Origin: Bacteroidota bacterium
Lineage (GTDB): Bacteria > Bacteroidota > Bacteroidia > B-17B0 > Aurantibacillaceae
NCBI GenBank assembly: GCA_003153315.1
Contig: PLYA01000040.1
Location: 1 to 64,000 of the forward strand
DNA length: 64,000 bases
Reading direction: 5' to 3'
Both the position numbers and the translations under genes were made by a program. Below are positions 43,013-51,695 of this stretch, piece after piece (the stretch's first letter is position 1; each line of letters starts with the position of its first letter). Under the pieces are notes generated by a model that was given only the letters and a program-made list of their open reading frames with translations, made no database searches and was not told the DNA's origin.

Positions 43013-44213
43013 GCACCGGCTTCATAGCTTTAGTAACACAGTCAGAAATTTTTGAAGCCAGTGTTTTCATATCTTCTTCCATCCATTTGTATTTTATGCC
43101 AAAAGAAATCAGGCGGCCAATTACTTCCTGTGTTTTAGGTAACTGTAAGTTCTTATAATCCTGCGGTGCACCTAAAATTTCTATGGGAAGTTTAGATACC
43201 GTGCGCATTTCTTTGATATGATCCCACTGATTGATGAAGTGATACATATTTTTAAACCAATAATCAAAACCAACAATTCCGATAGCTTTCATTTCATCTA
43301 CTACACGCTGAGCGGTTGATGTATCCGGTAATAATAAATTTAAACAAGTTGCAGAATCTCCATCAGGGTCGGCCAGTTTTGCAAAAGATATACCAGGTGT
43401 TTTAGCCAATAAATCCTGTATAAACTTTTTGTTCTTGCGGTTTTTCTCTTTAATCATAGGCACTCTGCGCGTTTGTGCCACGCCAACCGCAGCATGCAAT
43501 TCAGAGATGCGGTAATTAAACCCTAAGTATGGGTGTTGCTCCATGCCGCGCACCGCACCAATATGGTCGTGCCCGTGGTCGCTATACACATCGGCTTTTT
43601 TATAGGTTGTTTCGTCGTTGGTAACAAGTACACCACCTTCTCCTGCAGTAGCAATTTTAAAGAAATCAAAAGAGTAACATCCGGCTTTACCAAACAAACC
43701 TGTAGAAGTCCCTTTATAAGAAGATGCAAACGATTGCCCCGCATCTTCCACCAAAATTAATTTATGCTCGTTCACCACTTTCATAATGCTATCCATATCA
43801 GCCATACCGCCGCACATGTGCACCAAACAAACTGCTTTGGTTTTTGGTGTTATAGCTTTTTTAATTCCTTCTGCACTTAAACAAAGTGTTTCATCAATCT
43901 CGGCAAATACGGGCAAAGCGCCAATAAACAAAACGGCTTCAATAGTTGCCATAAAGGTAAACGGAGGCACAATAACCTCATCGCCCGCACCAATGCCACT
44001 TGCAGCAAGGGCAGTAGCAACAGCCGTAGAACCGCTGCTCATGGCATGCGCAAACTTAGCGCCCGTTATTTTTTTTACTTCTGTTTCAAAATCTTTTGCT
44101 TTCCAATGGTTGTTGCGCAGCGCATCGTGGTTATAACGAAACAACACTCCGGTTGACAACACATCATCTATTTCTTTGCGCTCTTCAGCGCCAAATAATT
44201 CTGTTCCTGGCAT
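43005..44213 (-). CDS. kdnA: 8-amino-3,8-dideoxy-octulosonate transaminase, DegT/DnrJ family
   Basis: 402 residues. PLP-fold type I aminotransferase of the DegT/DnrJ/EryC1/StrS group: SSGSTAVATALAASGIGAGDEVIVPPFTF, LVEDAGQSFASSYKGTSTGLFGKAGCYSFDFFK with the PLP Lys at about 184 followed by IATAGEGGVLVTND, and HPYLGFNYRISELHAAVG. Adjacent kdnB and kdsA point to the KdnA role: transfer of an amino group to the 8-oxo Kdo. First gene of kdnA-kdnB-kdsA, with a possible TATCTTTG -7 box on the minus strand at 44232-44239. Confidence 0.85.
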   Translation of the reverse strand: MPGTELFGAEERKEIDDVLSTGVLFRYNHDALRNNHWKAKDFETEVKKITGAKFAHAMSSGSTAVATALAASGIGAGDEVIVPPFTFMATIEAVLFIGALPVFAEIDETLCLSAEGIKKAITPKTKAVCLVHMCGGMADMDSIMKVVNEHKLILVEDAGQSFASSYKGTSTGLFGKAGCYSFDFFKIATAGEGGVLVTNDETTYKKADVYSDHGHDHIGAVRGMEQHPYLGFNYRISELHAAVGVAQTRRVPMIKEKNRKNKKFIQDLLAKTPGISFAKLADPDGDSATCLNLLLPDTSTAQRVVDEMKAIGIVGFDYWFKNMYHFINQWDHIKEMRTVSKLPIEILGAPQDYKNLQLPKTQEVIGRLISFGIKYKWMEEDMKTLASKISDCVTKAMKPVHA

Positions 44214-44231
44214 GGTTAAAAAATTAGGCTA

Positions 44232-44239
44232 CAAAGATA
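44232..44239 (-). promoter_or_regulatory. Probable -7 box of kdnA
   Basis: TATCTTTG on the minus strand matches TAnnTTTG, 18 bp upstream of the kdnA start codon. No clear TTG is seen at the -33 distance. Confidence 0.4.
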
Positions 44240-44346
44240 GTAATTTTAGTGCCTCTGCTTTTTGATGGAGTTCTCTATCTTAAAAACAACATGATGCATG
44301 GTTTTTGTCTGTTTTTGCTTATTTTTGACAAAACTATTTTACCTAA

Positions 44347-44982
44347 ATGAATTATAACACACAATTACCGCATCTTATTATATCTGAATATGGAAGAAAT
44401 GTACAAAGTATGGTAGAACATTGTTGCACTATTGAAGTGCGTGATGAGCGAAACCGTTGTGCAAAAGCCATTATACAGGTTATGGGACAACTAAATCCAC
44501 ATTTGCGCGATATACCAGATTTTACACATAAACTTTGGGACCATTTGTTTGTTATTTCTAAATTCAAATTAGATGTAGATAGCCCTTATCCAAGGCCATC
44601 TGAAGAAACTTTTGATACCAAACCCAAAAATGTTCCGTATCCTAAGGGAAAAATAAAATACCGCCATTATGGAAAAATTATAGAAGATATTATTGAGAAA
44701 GCCAAAGATTATAAAGAGGGCGAAGAGAAAGAGGTTTTAAAACGTGTAGTGGCTACCCAATTAAAAAAATCATATTTAATCTGGAATAAAGATACTGTAT
44801 TGGACGAGGTTATATTTAAAAACTTAGCCGAGCTTTCCGGTGGGGCACTTAAAATGGATGAATCTCAAAAATTATTAGAAGCCAGCGATTTAATTAAACG
44901 CGGGCCGCTTAATATAAACACCAGTCTTGGGCCTAAAAAACATAGCAAGAATTTTAAACGCAAAAACTTTAAACGCAAATAA
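44347..44982 (+). CDS. DUF4290 family protein
   Basis: 211 residues, cytoplasmic, very basic C-terminus (KNFKRKNFKRK). It matches the Bacteroidota-specific DUF4290 family by its N-terminus (MNYNTQLPHLIISEYGRNVQSMVEHC) and by its fixed place 6 bp before murA, a conserved arrangement in this phylum. The tail would suit RNA or nucleic-acid binding, which is inferred. A TATTTTTG box is at 44320-44327. Confidence 0.85.
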   Translation: MNYNTQLPHLIISEYGRNVQSMVEHCCTIEVRDERNRCAKAIIQVMGQLNPHLRDIPDFTHKLWDHLFVISKFKLDVDSPYPRPSEETFDTKPKNVPYPKGKIKYRHYGKIIEDIIEKAKDYKEGEEKEVLKRVVATQLKKSYLIWNKDTVLDEVIFKNLAELSGGALKMDESQKLLEASDLIKRGPLNINTSLGPKKHSKNFKRKNFKRK

Positions 44983-44988
44983 GGCTGT

Positions 44989-46290
44989 ATGATTTTTGAA
45001 GTAACCGGAGGTAAGCATTTAAAAGGAGATATTATTCCTCAAGGTGCAAAAAACGAAGCTTTACAAGTTATTTGTGCGGTATTACTTACCGGAGAGAAAG
45101 TTACCATTGGCAATATTCCTGAGATTGTTGATATACTCAAACTTATTGATTTACTAAAAGACCTTGGCGTTAAAGTTGAAAAAATAGGACACGAAGAATA
45201 TACTTTTCAGGCGGATGATGTAAATGTTGATTTTATTGTTTCGCCCGAGTTTAAAAAGAAAGGCGGCAACCTGCGTGGCTCTATTATGATTGTGGGGCCT
45301 ATGTTAGCCCGTTATGGCAAAGCATACATGCCTAAACCTGGTGGGGATAAAATTGGCAGAAGAAGAGTAGATACGCACTTCTTAGGTTTCGAGAAACTGG
45401 GTGCCAAGTTTATTTACGATGAGGCAAATGAGATTTTTAAAGTAGAAGGAAAAGACCTTAGGGGTTCTTATATGTTATTAGATGAAGCCTCCGTTACGGG
45501 TACTGCCAACATTGTAATGGCTGCTGTTTTAGCCGAAGGAATTACTACGATATATAACGCCGCTTGCGAACCCTATCTGCAACAACTTTGTAGTATGCTT
45601 AACAGGATGGGTGCAAAAATCACAGGCGTTGGTTCTAACCTGCTGACTATTGAAGGAGTAAAAAAACTTGGGGGTACCAAACACCGTTTGTTGCCCGATA
45701 TGATTGAGATTGGTTCTTTTATAGGACTTGCTGCTGTTACCCAATCTGATATTACTATTAAGAATGTGGCTTATGACAGACTAGGTATTATTCCACAAAC
45801 TTTTGAACGCTTAGGGATTAATTTAATTCGGAAAGGAGAAGATTTGCACATACCTCCGCAAGAACATTATGAGATTGATACCTTTATTGATGGCTCTATT
45901 CTTACAGTTGCTGATGCCCCTTGGCCCGGTTTTACACCCGATTTGATAAGCATTGTTTTGGTTACCGCTATACAGGCAAGAGGCAATGTACTCATTCATC
46001 AAAAGATGTTTGAAAGCCGTTTGTTTTTTGTAGATAAACTGATTGACATGGGGGCGCAGATTATTTTAAGCGACCCGCATCGTGCTGTTGTAATGGGCTT
46101 AGACAGGAGAACCCAATTGAAAGCCATTCAAATGGCATCGCCTGATATACGTGCCGGAGTTTCTTTATTAATTGCTGCACTTAGCGCTAAGGGTAAGAGC
46201 ACTATATTTAACATCAATCAAATAGACAGAGGCTATCAACATATTGATACCCGCTTGAATGCTATTGGGGCGGATATTGTGAGGAAGTAA
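44989..46290 (+). CDS. murA: UDP-N-acetylglucosamine 1-carboxyvinyltransferase with Asp in place of the catalytic Cys
   Basis: 433 residues. Family blocks: GGKHLKGDIIPQGAKNEALQ at the N-terminus (KN pair for substrate binding), RGSIMIVGPMLARYGKAYMPKPGGDKIGRRRVDTH, and the C-terminal VADAPWPGFTPDLISI and SLLIAALSAKG. The PGGxKIGxRxxDxH loop holds Asp120 where E. coli has Cys115. That exchange is known to make MurA insensitive to fosfomycin. MurA adds enolpyruvate to UDP-GlcNAc, the first committed step of peptidoglycan synthesis. It is coupled to the DUF4290 gene, with 6 bp between. The next DNA is the left flank of the integrative element. Confidence 0.95.
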   Translation: MIFEVTGGKHLKGDIIPQGAKNEALQVICAVLLTGEKVTIGNIPEIVDILKLIDLLKDLGVKVEKIGHEEYTFQADDVNVDFIVSPEFKKKGGNLRGSIMIVGPMLARYGKAYMPKPGGDKIGRRRVDTHFLGFEKLGAKFIYDEANEIFKVEGKDLRGSYMLLDEASVTGTANIVMAAVLAEGITTIYNAACEPYLQQLCSMLNRMGAKITGVGSNLLTIEGVKKLGGTKHRLLPDMIEIGSFIGLAAVTQSDITIKNVAYDRLGIIPQTFERLGINLIRKGEDLHIPPQEHYEIDTFIDGSILTVADAPWPGFTPDLISIVLVTAIQARGNVLIHQKMFESRLFFVDKLIDMGAQIILSDPHRAVVMGLDRRTQLKAIQMASPDIRAGVSLLIAALSAKGKSTIFNINQIDRGYQHIDTRLNAIGADIVRK

Positions 46291-46452
46291 CAATCATCGT
46301 CCTATTTGTTGTTCTTGAAAACTAGACCTAAGCTATAGTCAAAAATTTGATCGCTAAGAGATGTATTCTTATTTCTTGCTATTTCAGTTTACGGTACTCA
46401 AACTTGTATAATTTGATCTACTAAATTGAAAAAGTGACTCCCAAAAACACCG

Positions 46453-46483
46453 ACCCCCTGTTATAGTTGGAATAACAAGGGGT
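46453..46483 (-). terminator. Hairpin left of attL, probable ancestral terminator of the tRNA-Met
   Basis: ACCCCCTGTTAT and ATAACAAGGGGT form a stem of about 11 bp with one mismatch. On the minus strand it is followed by GTTTTTGG. It lies just beyond attL on the side where the tRNA transcript would have ended before the element entered, so it probably was the original tRNA terminator. Confidence 0.6.
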
Positions 46484-46497
46484 TTGAAACAGTGATA

Positions 46498-46512
46498 GTG
46501 CTCCCACTTGGG
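46498..46512. repeat. attL, 15-bp copy of the tRNA-Met 3' end
   Basis: GTGCTCCCACTTGGG is identical to 60967-60981 (15 bp), which is the 3' end of the minus-strand tRNA-Met gene. It is the left boundary of the integrative element. Confidence 0.8.
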
Positions 46513-46638
46513 ATATTTTGTCTTTCATACTAATTCTTTCATTTTCCTTTATATTCTTGTATCTGTTTGTATTTTAGTTATTTATACAAATTCAAAATGT
46601 TTCTAAAAGATTTTAAAAGAATCAAAATGAATAATAAC

Positions 46639-46658
46639 TTTACCCCGAAGTTTACCCC
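46639..46658 (+). other. Candidate integrase arm sites, left end
   Basis: Two TTTACCCC copies with their starts 12 bp apart (46639 and 46651), in direct orientation, about 130 bp inside attL and just before the integrase start. The same pair, TTTACCC twice with 12-bp spacing and the same GAAG linker, occurs near attR (60892-60910). Confidence 0.5.
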
Positions 46659-46672
46659 TAATAAAATCTAAT

Positions 46673-47875
46673 ATGTCGTCCATAGCACTCGTTTTCAGAA
46701 AAGACAAACTTAACAAATCAAATAAAGCACCGATAAATATACGCATTACCAAGCAAAGCCGGATCAGGTATTTATCCACGGGGCATTCCGTAAGTCTAAA
46801 AGACTGGGATTTTAAGAATAATAAAGTTAAGACATCCTATCCAAACAGTGCTCGGTTAAATAATATCTTATCGAACTTATTGGTAGATTATGATAACAAA
46901 CTATTGGATGTAGAATCAAAACGTAAACATATCACAGTAGATTCCATTAAGACTAAAATTAAAAGCAAAGACACTACACTGTTTTTTATCTATGCGAAAA
47001 AATACATTTCGAGATATGAAGCTAAAGGGAAAATTAGTTCACATAGAAGATCCAGTAGTATATTGGGAAAGCTCTCTGCTTACTGTAAGCATGAGGCATT
47101 AGTCATTGAAGAATTAGACTTTAAATTTCTAAACGATTACGAACATTACCTGAGAACAAAACTTAACAATAAAGATTCTACAATTCATACAAATATTAAA
47201 CTTATTAAAACCATCATCCTGAGTTATATTAAAGAAGGAAATATGTCATATGATAAAAATCCTTTTCTTCATTATAAAATAAAGCCTAATGCCCCAGAAC
47301 GGGATTACCTGAGTGAAGAAGAATTGTTGCGGATTGAAAACTTAAACTTAAAAAATGGTAGCGGCTTATACCATCACAGAAACATTTACATTTTTTCAGC
47401 TTATGCCGGAGGTTTAAGAATATCTGATGTTTTGCAATTAAAGTGGGAAAATTTTGACGGCGAAAAATTGTCCTTACGAATTCAAAAGACAAGACAAGCC
47501 TTGTCTATCAAGATACCAGATAAGGCTGTTGGAATTATTAAGCTTTATAAAAATAAAGATTCCGAACCGAAAGATTTTATTTTTCCTTTGTTACGTTGTG
47601 CTGATTTGAATAATGAATTAGAATTGTTTCGGGCCATATCTTCGGCTACTGCATATACGAATGGCGACTTGAAGGACATAGCCAAGCTTGCCAAGATAAA
47701 TAAAAACATCAGTTTTCATACGGCGCGACATACCTTTGCTACAAGGGCATTGCAAAAAGGGATGCGCATAGAATACGTTTCAAAATTCCTTGGGCACAAA
47801 GACATCCGGGAAACACAGATTTATGCGAAGATTATAAATAAAGAACTGGATAAGGCAATAGAAATTTTTAACTAA
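46673..47875 (+). CDS. int: Tyrosine-type site-specific integrase
   Basis: 400 residues, a length typical for Bacteroidota integrases with an N-terminal arm-binding and SAM-like domain. The catalytic residues are all visible: R249 (AGGLRISD), the HxxR block HTARHTFAT with H349 and R352, H375 in LGHKDI, and nucleophile Y384 in TQIYAKI. It lies 160 bp inside attL and reads inward. It is expected to integrate and excise the element at the tRNA-Met 3' end. Its stop overlaps the ATG of the next gene (TAATG), so the two are coupled. Confidence 0.93.
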   Translation: MSSIALVFRKDKLNKSNKAPINIRITKQSRIRYLSTGHSVSLKDWDFKNNKVKTSYPNSARLNNILSNLLVDYDNKLLDVESKRKHITVDSIKTKIKSKDTTLFFIYAKKYISRYEAKGKISSHRRSSSILGKLSAYCKHEALVIEELDFKFLNDYEHYLRTKLNNKDSTIHTNIKLIKTIILSYIKEGNMSYDKNPFLHYKIKPNAPERDYLSEEELLRIENLNLKNGSGLYHHRNIYIFSAYAGGLRISDVLQLKWENFDGEKLSLRIQKTRQALSIKIPDKAVGIIKLYKNKDSEPKDFIFPLLRCADLNNELELFRAISSATAYTNGDLKDIAKLAKINKNISFHTARHTFATRALQKGMRIEYVSKFLGHKDIRETQIYAKIINKELDKAIEIFN

Positions 47876-48711
47876 TGGATATAACCTCAATTGTGTTTCA
47901 CATTAATAAATTTGAATTAAATTATTTTGGAACTAAAGATTTTGCAACACAATTTAAAAACCAGGATGGTTATATAGATAGCCAAAAATTAAACATATAC
48001 CTGAATAGTTGTCTTTTTGAAGATTTCGGAAAAATGCAAAACCTTTTAATTCATGCTTCCGATGTAGCTCCTGTTGTAAAATTTATTCAATATTTATTAG
48101 ATAAACTTTGGGAACTTGAATATGCATGTGGAGAGACAATAATGGACAAACTTAATCCGGGTGTTAATGATGATATTCAACAAATTGCAAATAGTAAAAT
48201 GTTGGGGAATACATTTGGGGTTTCAAGTATGGAGAAAGATTACAAAAAAAGAGATGCTTTTATATATAGAGAAATTCTTAATAAGGTTTCCGATTATGCT
48301 TTTGATTTTAAAATGAAAATCAAAGGATTACTTTCTCGTTATGAAGATATTCCAATAATTAAAGAAGAACCTGCATTAATTATAGCAAATAATAGTTCTC
48401 AACTGGTTAAGGAAGCAGCAACTGCCAAAGAACCCGAATTGATAATAACAAGTGTTGATGACATTATAGCCATCATGTGTGCTTTAAGAGAGAGAAAAAT
48501 TATTATTACCGGTGAGAATGAAATAGAGCAGCCAACAAGCAAACAGTTAGCCGAGATCATTTTTAATAATTTTAAGGTAAAGAAGGATAAAGGCGAAGGC
48601 TTTTTCCCTTTTGATACTTTAGAAAGGTATTTTGGTTTAAAAAATGACGAAGTTTCAAAAGGCTCTAAGTTTCAAAAGCGTAAAAAGGAATTTTTAAAAG
48701 CTTTAGAATGA
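47875..48711 (+). CDS. Unknown element protein coupled to the integrase
   Basis: 278 residues, with an N-terminal helical domain (about 1-150), a flexible linker, and a C-terminal basic region about 225-278 (FFPFDTLERYFGLKNDE ... KFQKRKKEFLKAL) that looks like a small helical module ending in a Lys-rich tail. No motif I can name. Its ATG overlaps the integrase stop, so it may act in excision or control. The promoter region for the next gene contains a duplicated AACATCTTTC (about 48725 and 48751) that could be an operator. Confidence 0.6.
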   Translation: MDITSIVFHINKFELNYFGTKDFATQFKNQDGYIDSQKLNIYLNSCLFEDFGKMQNLLIHASDVAPVVKFIQYLLDKLWELEYACGETIMDKLNPGVNDDIQQIANSKMLGNTFGVSSMEKDYKKRDAFIYREILNKVSDYAFDFKMKIKGLLSRYEDIPIIKEEPALIIANNSSQLVKEAATAKEPELIITSVDDIIAIMCALRERKIIITGENEIEQPTSKQLAEIIFNNFKVKKDKGEGFFPFDTLERYFGLKNDEVSKGSKFQKRKKEFLKALE

Positions 48712-48810
48712 GGAAGGTAAAATAAACATCTTTCACCGGGACTTTCACTGAACATCTTTCCGCTTTTCGTGTAGCAATCTTTGCATAAATAATCATTTAA
48801 AAACGTTTTT

Positions 48811-49035
48811 ATGCAAACAAATTCACCAAACAGCGCGCAGGTACAAGAACCATTATTGTACACCACAGATGAAGTAGCCAGGATTTTCAGGGTATCCACC
48901 CGAACGATTCAAAACTGGCGGGATAAAGGGCAGATAGAGTTTTTGCAAATCAACCATGTTATTCTGTATAGCAAGAATGATGTGGACGAGCTTTTAAAGA
49001 AATACCATAGCAAAAGCAATTTCGGCAGGAAATAA
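48811..49035 (+). CDS. MerR-like helix-turn-helix protein, excisionase-type
   Basis: 74 residues. LLYTTDEVARIFRVSTRTIQNWRDKGQIEF is the HTH_17/MerR-like excisionase pattern: the recognition helix and the Trp-Arg-Asp-Lys-Gly wing are plain. It is small enough to be a recombination directionality factor. It lies between the integrase unit and the VapE gene and ends in a strong terminator at 49035-49069. The role as Xis is inferred from fold and location. Confidence 0.8.
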   Translation: MQTNSPNSAQVQEPLLYTTDEVARIFRVSTRTIQNWRDKGQIEFLQINHVILYSKNDVDELLKKYHSKSNFGRK

Positions 49036-49069
49036 AAAAGAGCAGCTATTTGCAGTAGCTGCTCTTTTT
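49035..49069 (+). terminator. Strong terminator after the HTH gene
   Basis: A perfect 14-bp stem (AAAAAGAGCAGCTA / TAGCTGCTCTTTTT) with a 7-nt loop and a closing T-run. It overlaps the HTH gene's last base. Confidence 0.85.
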
Positions 49070-49119
49070 ATTTTCTAATCCTATTAACCAATTAGAACTA
49101 TTTCTTATCAGCACATTGC

Positions 49120-50367
49120 ATGGACAAAAGTAATCAAAAGGAAGAAGCTGTTAAAGCTTATCGGGAAACTATTTTTCAGGTAACCGAAAAATACCTGCTC
49201 GAGCGATATGACATCCGGTACAATGAAGTATCCAACGATGCTCAGTATAAGTTAAAAGAAGAAACAGACTTTTACGAACTCAACAGCGATTCCTTGTATA
49301 TAAAACTACAAAACGAACGCATTAACATCTCACAACCTAAATTAATCTCACTATTAAAATCAGGATTTATGGAAAACCACAACCCCTTTAAAAATTATTT
49401 TGACAGAGTGTCAAAATCAGAACAAGTAAGCCAGCAGGATCATATCCAAAAACTGGCAAATTATGTAAAAACCTATAATCAGGAAAGATTCAACAGACAC
49501 TTTAAAAAAATGCTCGTGCGATCTGTTGCTTGTTCTTTAAACAACCATATCGTAAACAAGCAAGCCTTTATCTTAGTCCATAACAAACAGAACAGCGGAA
49601 AGACCACCTTCTTAAACTGGCTTTGCCCGATGGAGTTAAAGAGTTACCTGACAGAAAACATAGGTACCGATAAAGACAGCTTAATTGCTTTATGCGAAAA
49701 CTTCATCATTAACCTCGATGAGCTGGCCACCTTCAGTAAAATGGAAATCAACAGCTTTAAAAGCATGCTCAGCAAAGCCCATGTAAAAGTAAGAAGGCCT
49801 TTTGAGAAGAAAGCCGTTGTTACACCCAGACGCGCCAACTTTGTCGGCTCCACCAACAAAACGGAATTCCTGAACGATGAAAGCGGCTCGGTAAGATGGC
49901 TTTGCTTTGAAATAGACAGCATAGACTGGAACTATTCCAAAGAAATAGACATTGATTTGGTATGGGCGCAAGCATATGACTTATACAAAAACAAATTCCA
50001 TTACGAACTCACCGCGGGAGAAATAGAAGAGAACGAAAAGGAAAACAAAAAGCACCAAAGGCTAACCTTAGAAATGGATTTGATACAACGCTATTATTAT
50101 CCCGGTACTAAAACAGATAACGATGCCTTTTATACCGCTTCTGATTTTATGAAATACCTGCCGGAGAAATTAGGGGCATCTTTAAAAACTTCTGTAGAGA
50201 ATATCGGCAAGGGTTTAAAATCTTTGGGCTTTGAACAATCGCATAAATTCAACGGAGTTTATACGATAAAGGGGTATTATATAAAATTTAATTCTCATAA
50301 TGACCTTACTCAGTTACTCAATAATGATAAACAGATTGAAATTAAAGAACTTATACCGAGTGAGTGA
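49120..50367 (+). CDS. VapE-type SF3-like ATPase, without a primase domain
   Basis: 415 residues. The VapE core: Walker A NKQNSGKTTF with Gly160-Lys161-Thr162, then LTENIGTDKDSLIALCENFIINLDELATFSK with Walker B Asp200-Glu201, and KAHVKVRRPFEKKAVVTPRRANFVGSTNKTEFLNDESGSVRW, the motif C segment ending in the Arg-Trp. VapE proteins are the helicases of phage satellites and other integrated elements; often they are fused to a primase, but here the N-terminal 130 residues show no primase motif. The next 340 bp hold repeats suggestive of an origin. Replication of the excised element is inferred. Confidence 0.85.
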   Translation: MDKSNQKEEAVKAYRETIFQVTEKYLLERYDIRYNEVSNDAQYKLKEETDFYELNSDSLYIKLQNERINISQPKLISLLKSGFMENHNPFKNYFDRVSKSEQVSQQDHIQKLANYVKTYNQERFNRHFKKMLVRSVACSLNNHIVNKQAFILVHNKQNSGKTTFLNWLCPMELKSYLTENIGTDKDSLIALCENFIINLDELATFSKMEINSFKSMLSKAHVKVRRPFEKKAVVTPRRANFVGSTNKTEFLNDESGSVRWLCFEIDSIDWNYSKEIDIDLVWAQAYDLYKNKFHYELTAGEIEENEKENKKHQRLTLEMDLIQRYYYPGTKTDNDAFYTASDFMKYLPEKLGASLKTSVENIGKGLKSLGFEQSHKFNGVYTIKGYYIKFNSHNDLTQLLNNDKQIEIKELIPSE

Positions 50368-50425
50368 GTAAAAAAAATAAATTACTCAGTTACTCTGAAA
50401 ACTGAGTAAGTAAGTGAGCGAGTAA
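50306..50425. repeat. Iteron-like cluster and hairpin at the end of the VapE gene
   Basis: TTACTCAGTTACTC occurs at 50306-50319 inside the VapE gene and again at 50382-50395 just after it. GAGTGAGTGAGTAA (50358-50371) and GAGTAAGTAAGTGAGCGAG (50404 on) are inverted or permuted copies. A 10-bp stem TTACTCAGTT / AACTGAGTAA (50382-50391 and 50400-50409) forms a hairpin with an 8-nt loop. Such direct repeats plus a hairpin next to a replication helicase gene are a candidate origin. The gap up to the next gene at 50710 shows no other feature. Confidence 0.5.
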
Positions 50426-50709
50426 AGCCGTTTTTAAATTTTTTCACTTTATCTTTTTTATACGAAAATAGGCAGAAAGGATGTTTTAGAAATTGCCTGC
50501 GGCAAAGTGTTGGGGAAATAAGAAATGAAAAAAATACCAGATAATTCGACTTTAATGGATAGGTTATAATTAGATAAAATTTGGGTCTATCAAGAAGAGA
50601 ACACGTAAAACATTGGTTTTAAGCGTTCTGAAACAACGGCAGAGCCGATGTTGAATTAAGTGCTTGAATATCACTTGCATTAGTGGGAACTTTTTAATTT
50701 TTAGATAAA

Positions 50710-51564
50710 ATGGAGAAAAAAATAAGACAGCTTGAAAAAACAGATAAGGAATTACGGGAACAGAATTTTACCAAGACCCGGGTATCAAAAGCAGACATCA
50801 AATTGTTCGGGGAATATTGCAAGCAGCAACATATCTCCAAACTGGATGCTTTGCATGAGCTGATTCATTTCCTGCACGAAACGAATATGCCAATTTCCGG
50901 TTTGCATTTACAAAACGTCACCCAATTGGTCAGAAATTACCATAACTATACAGCAGGTGTACTAAAGAATTTTGAGAACAGTTTCCTTGATAAATTGGAT
51001 AAAAACCAAACGGATAATACGAAGTTCATAACCAATATCATGGAATTAATTCTGAAATTTAAAAGCATTGACAGTGTTATCAATGCGCAGAACTTTAAAC
51101 TTTTAAGAGGATTGATTCAGGCAACCATGGATGATGAAGATGCAGACGGCATACTCAAAGAAACCCTTTTGGAAGTTCGGGAAGCTGAACAAAAAGCTTT
51201 GCTCAGTGCAAACACAAATGCCCAACGGGAAACGTTTATTTTAGAAGGTGTGATAAAGGGGCAGATTCCGAAAATTAGCATCTCTGCCAAAGGAAATGCT
51301 TTATACCTCATGTTTACGTTGGCACAAAGTCCGGTAATAAATGCAAAAGTTATTTGGCATACTGTTATTATATGGGAGGGGCCATTAACCCAAGGGTTAA
51401 AACTTTCTACCGAAATCGGCATCAGAAATTACTTTGCAGGATTTAAAATAGGGGATACGGTAAAATTAAAGGGATTTACTATGGAGAGTAAGTACAAAGA
51501 CGAGAAAGACAAAGTATTTTTTAAAACAACCTATGTGGTAATGGAGGTAATAAGCCATAACTAA
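50710..51564 (+). CDS. Element protein with a BfmA/BtgA-like N-terminus and an OB-fold-like C-domain
   Basis: 284 residues. The N-terminal part (KTRVSKADIKLFGEYCKQQ, HISKLDALHELIHFL) is helical and resembles the ribbon-helix-helix start of BfmA/BtgA-type mobilisation proteins of Bacteroidota. The C-terminal half (about 175-284) has a five-strand pattern, PKISISAKGNALYLMFTLAQ through KLKGFTMESKYKDEKDK to FKTTYVVMEV, that looks like an OB fold, as in single-strand DNA-binding proteins. This suggests a DNA-binding role with VapE; both assignments are by eye and tentative. Confidence 0.5.
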   Translation: MEKKIRQLEKTDKELREQNFTKTRVSKADIKLFGEYCKQQHISKLDALHELIHFLHETNMPISGLHLQNVTQLVRNYHNYTAGVLKNFENSFLDKLDKNQTDNTKFITNIMELILKFKSIDSVINAQNFKLLRGLIQATMDDEDADGILKETLLEVREAEQKALLSANTNAQRETFILEGVIKGQIPKISISAKGNALYLMFTLAQSPVINAKVIWHTVIIWEGPLTQGLKLSTEIGIRNYFAGFKIGDTVKLKGFTMESKYKDEKDKVFFKTTYVVMEVISHN

Positions 51565-51695
51565 TTTAAACTAAAAGTAAATCGTTGGCTTTAGCCATTT
51601 TATCCATATATATGTATAACAGGAGAAGAAAGGAGTTTTTTCTTTCCCAATCCTATACCGCAGGTGCTATGTTAGGATATAGAAGCATTTAAGTG

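Larger units (their letters stand above)
46291..46672. other. Gap holding the chromosomal flank, terminator and left end of the integrative element
   Basis: 46291-46497 is original chromosomal flank with the ancestral tRNA terminator (46453-46483). 46498-46512 is attL. 46513-46672 is the inner left end of the element, AT-rich, with the paired TTTACCCC sites at 46639-46658 directly before the integrase start. Confidence 0.7.
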
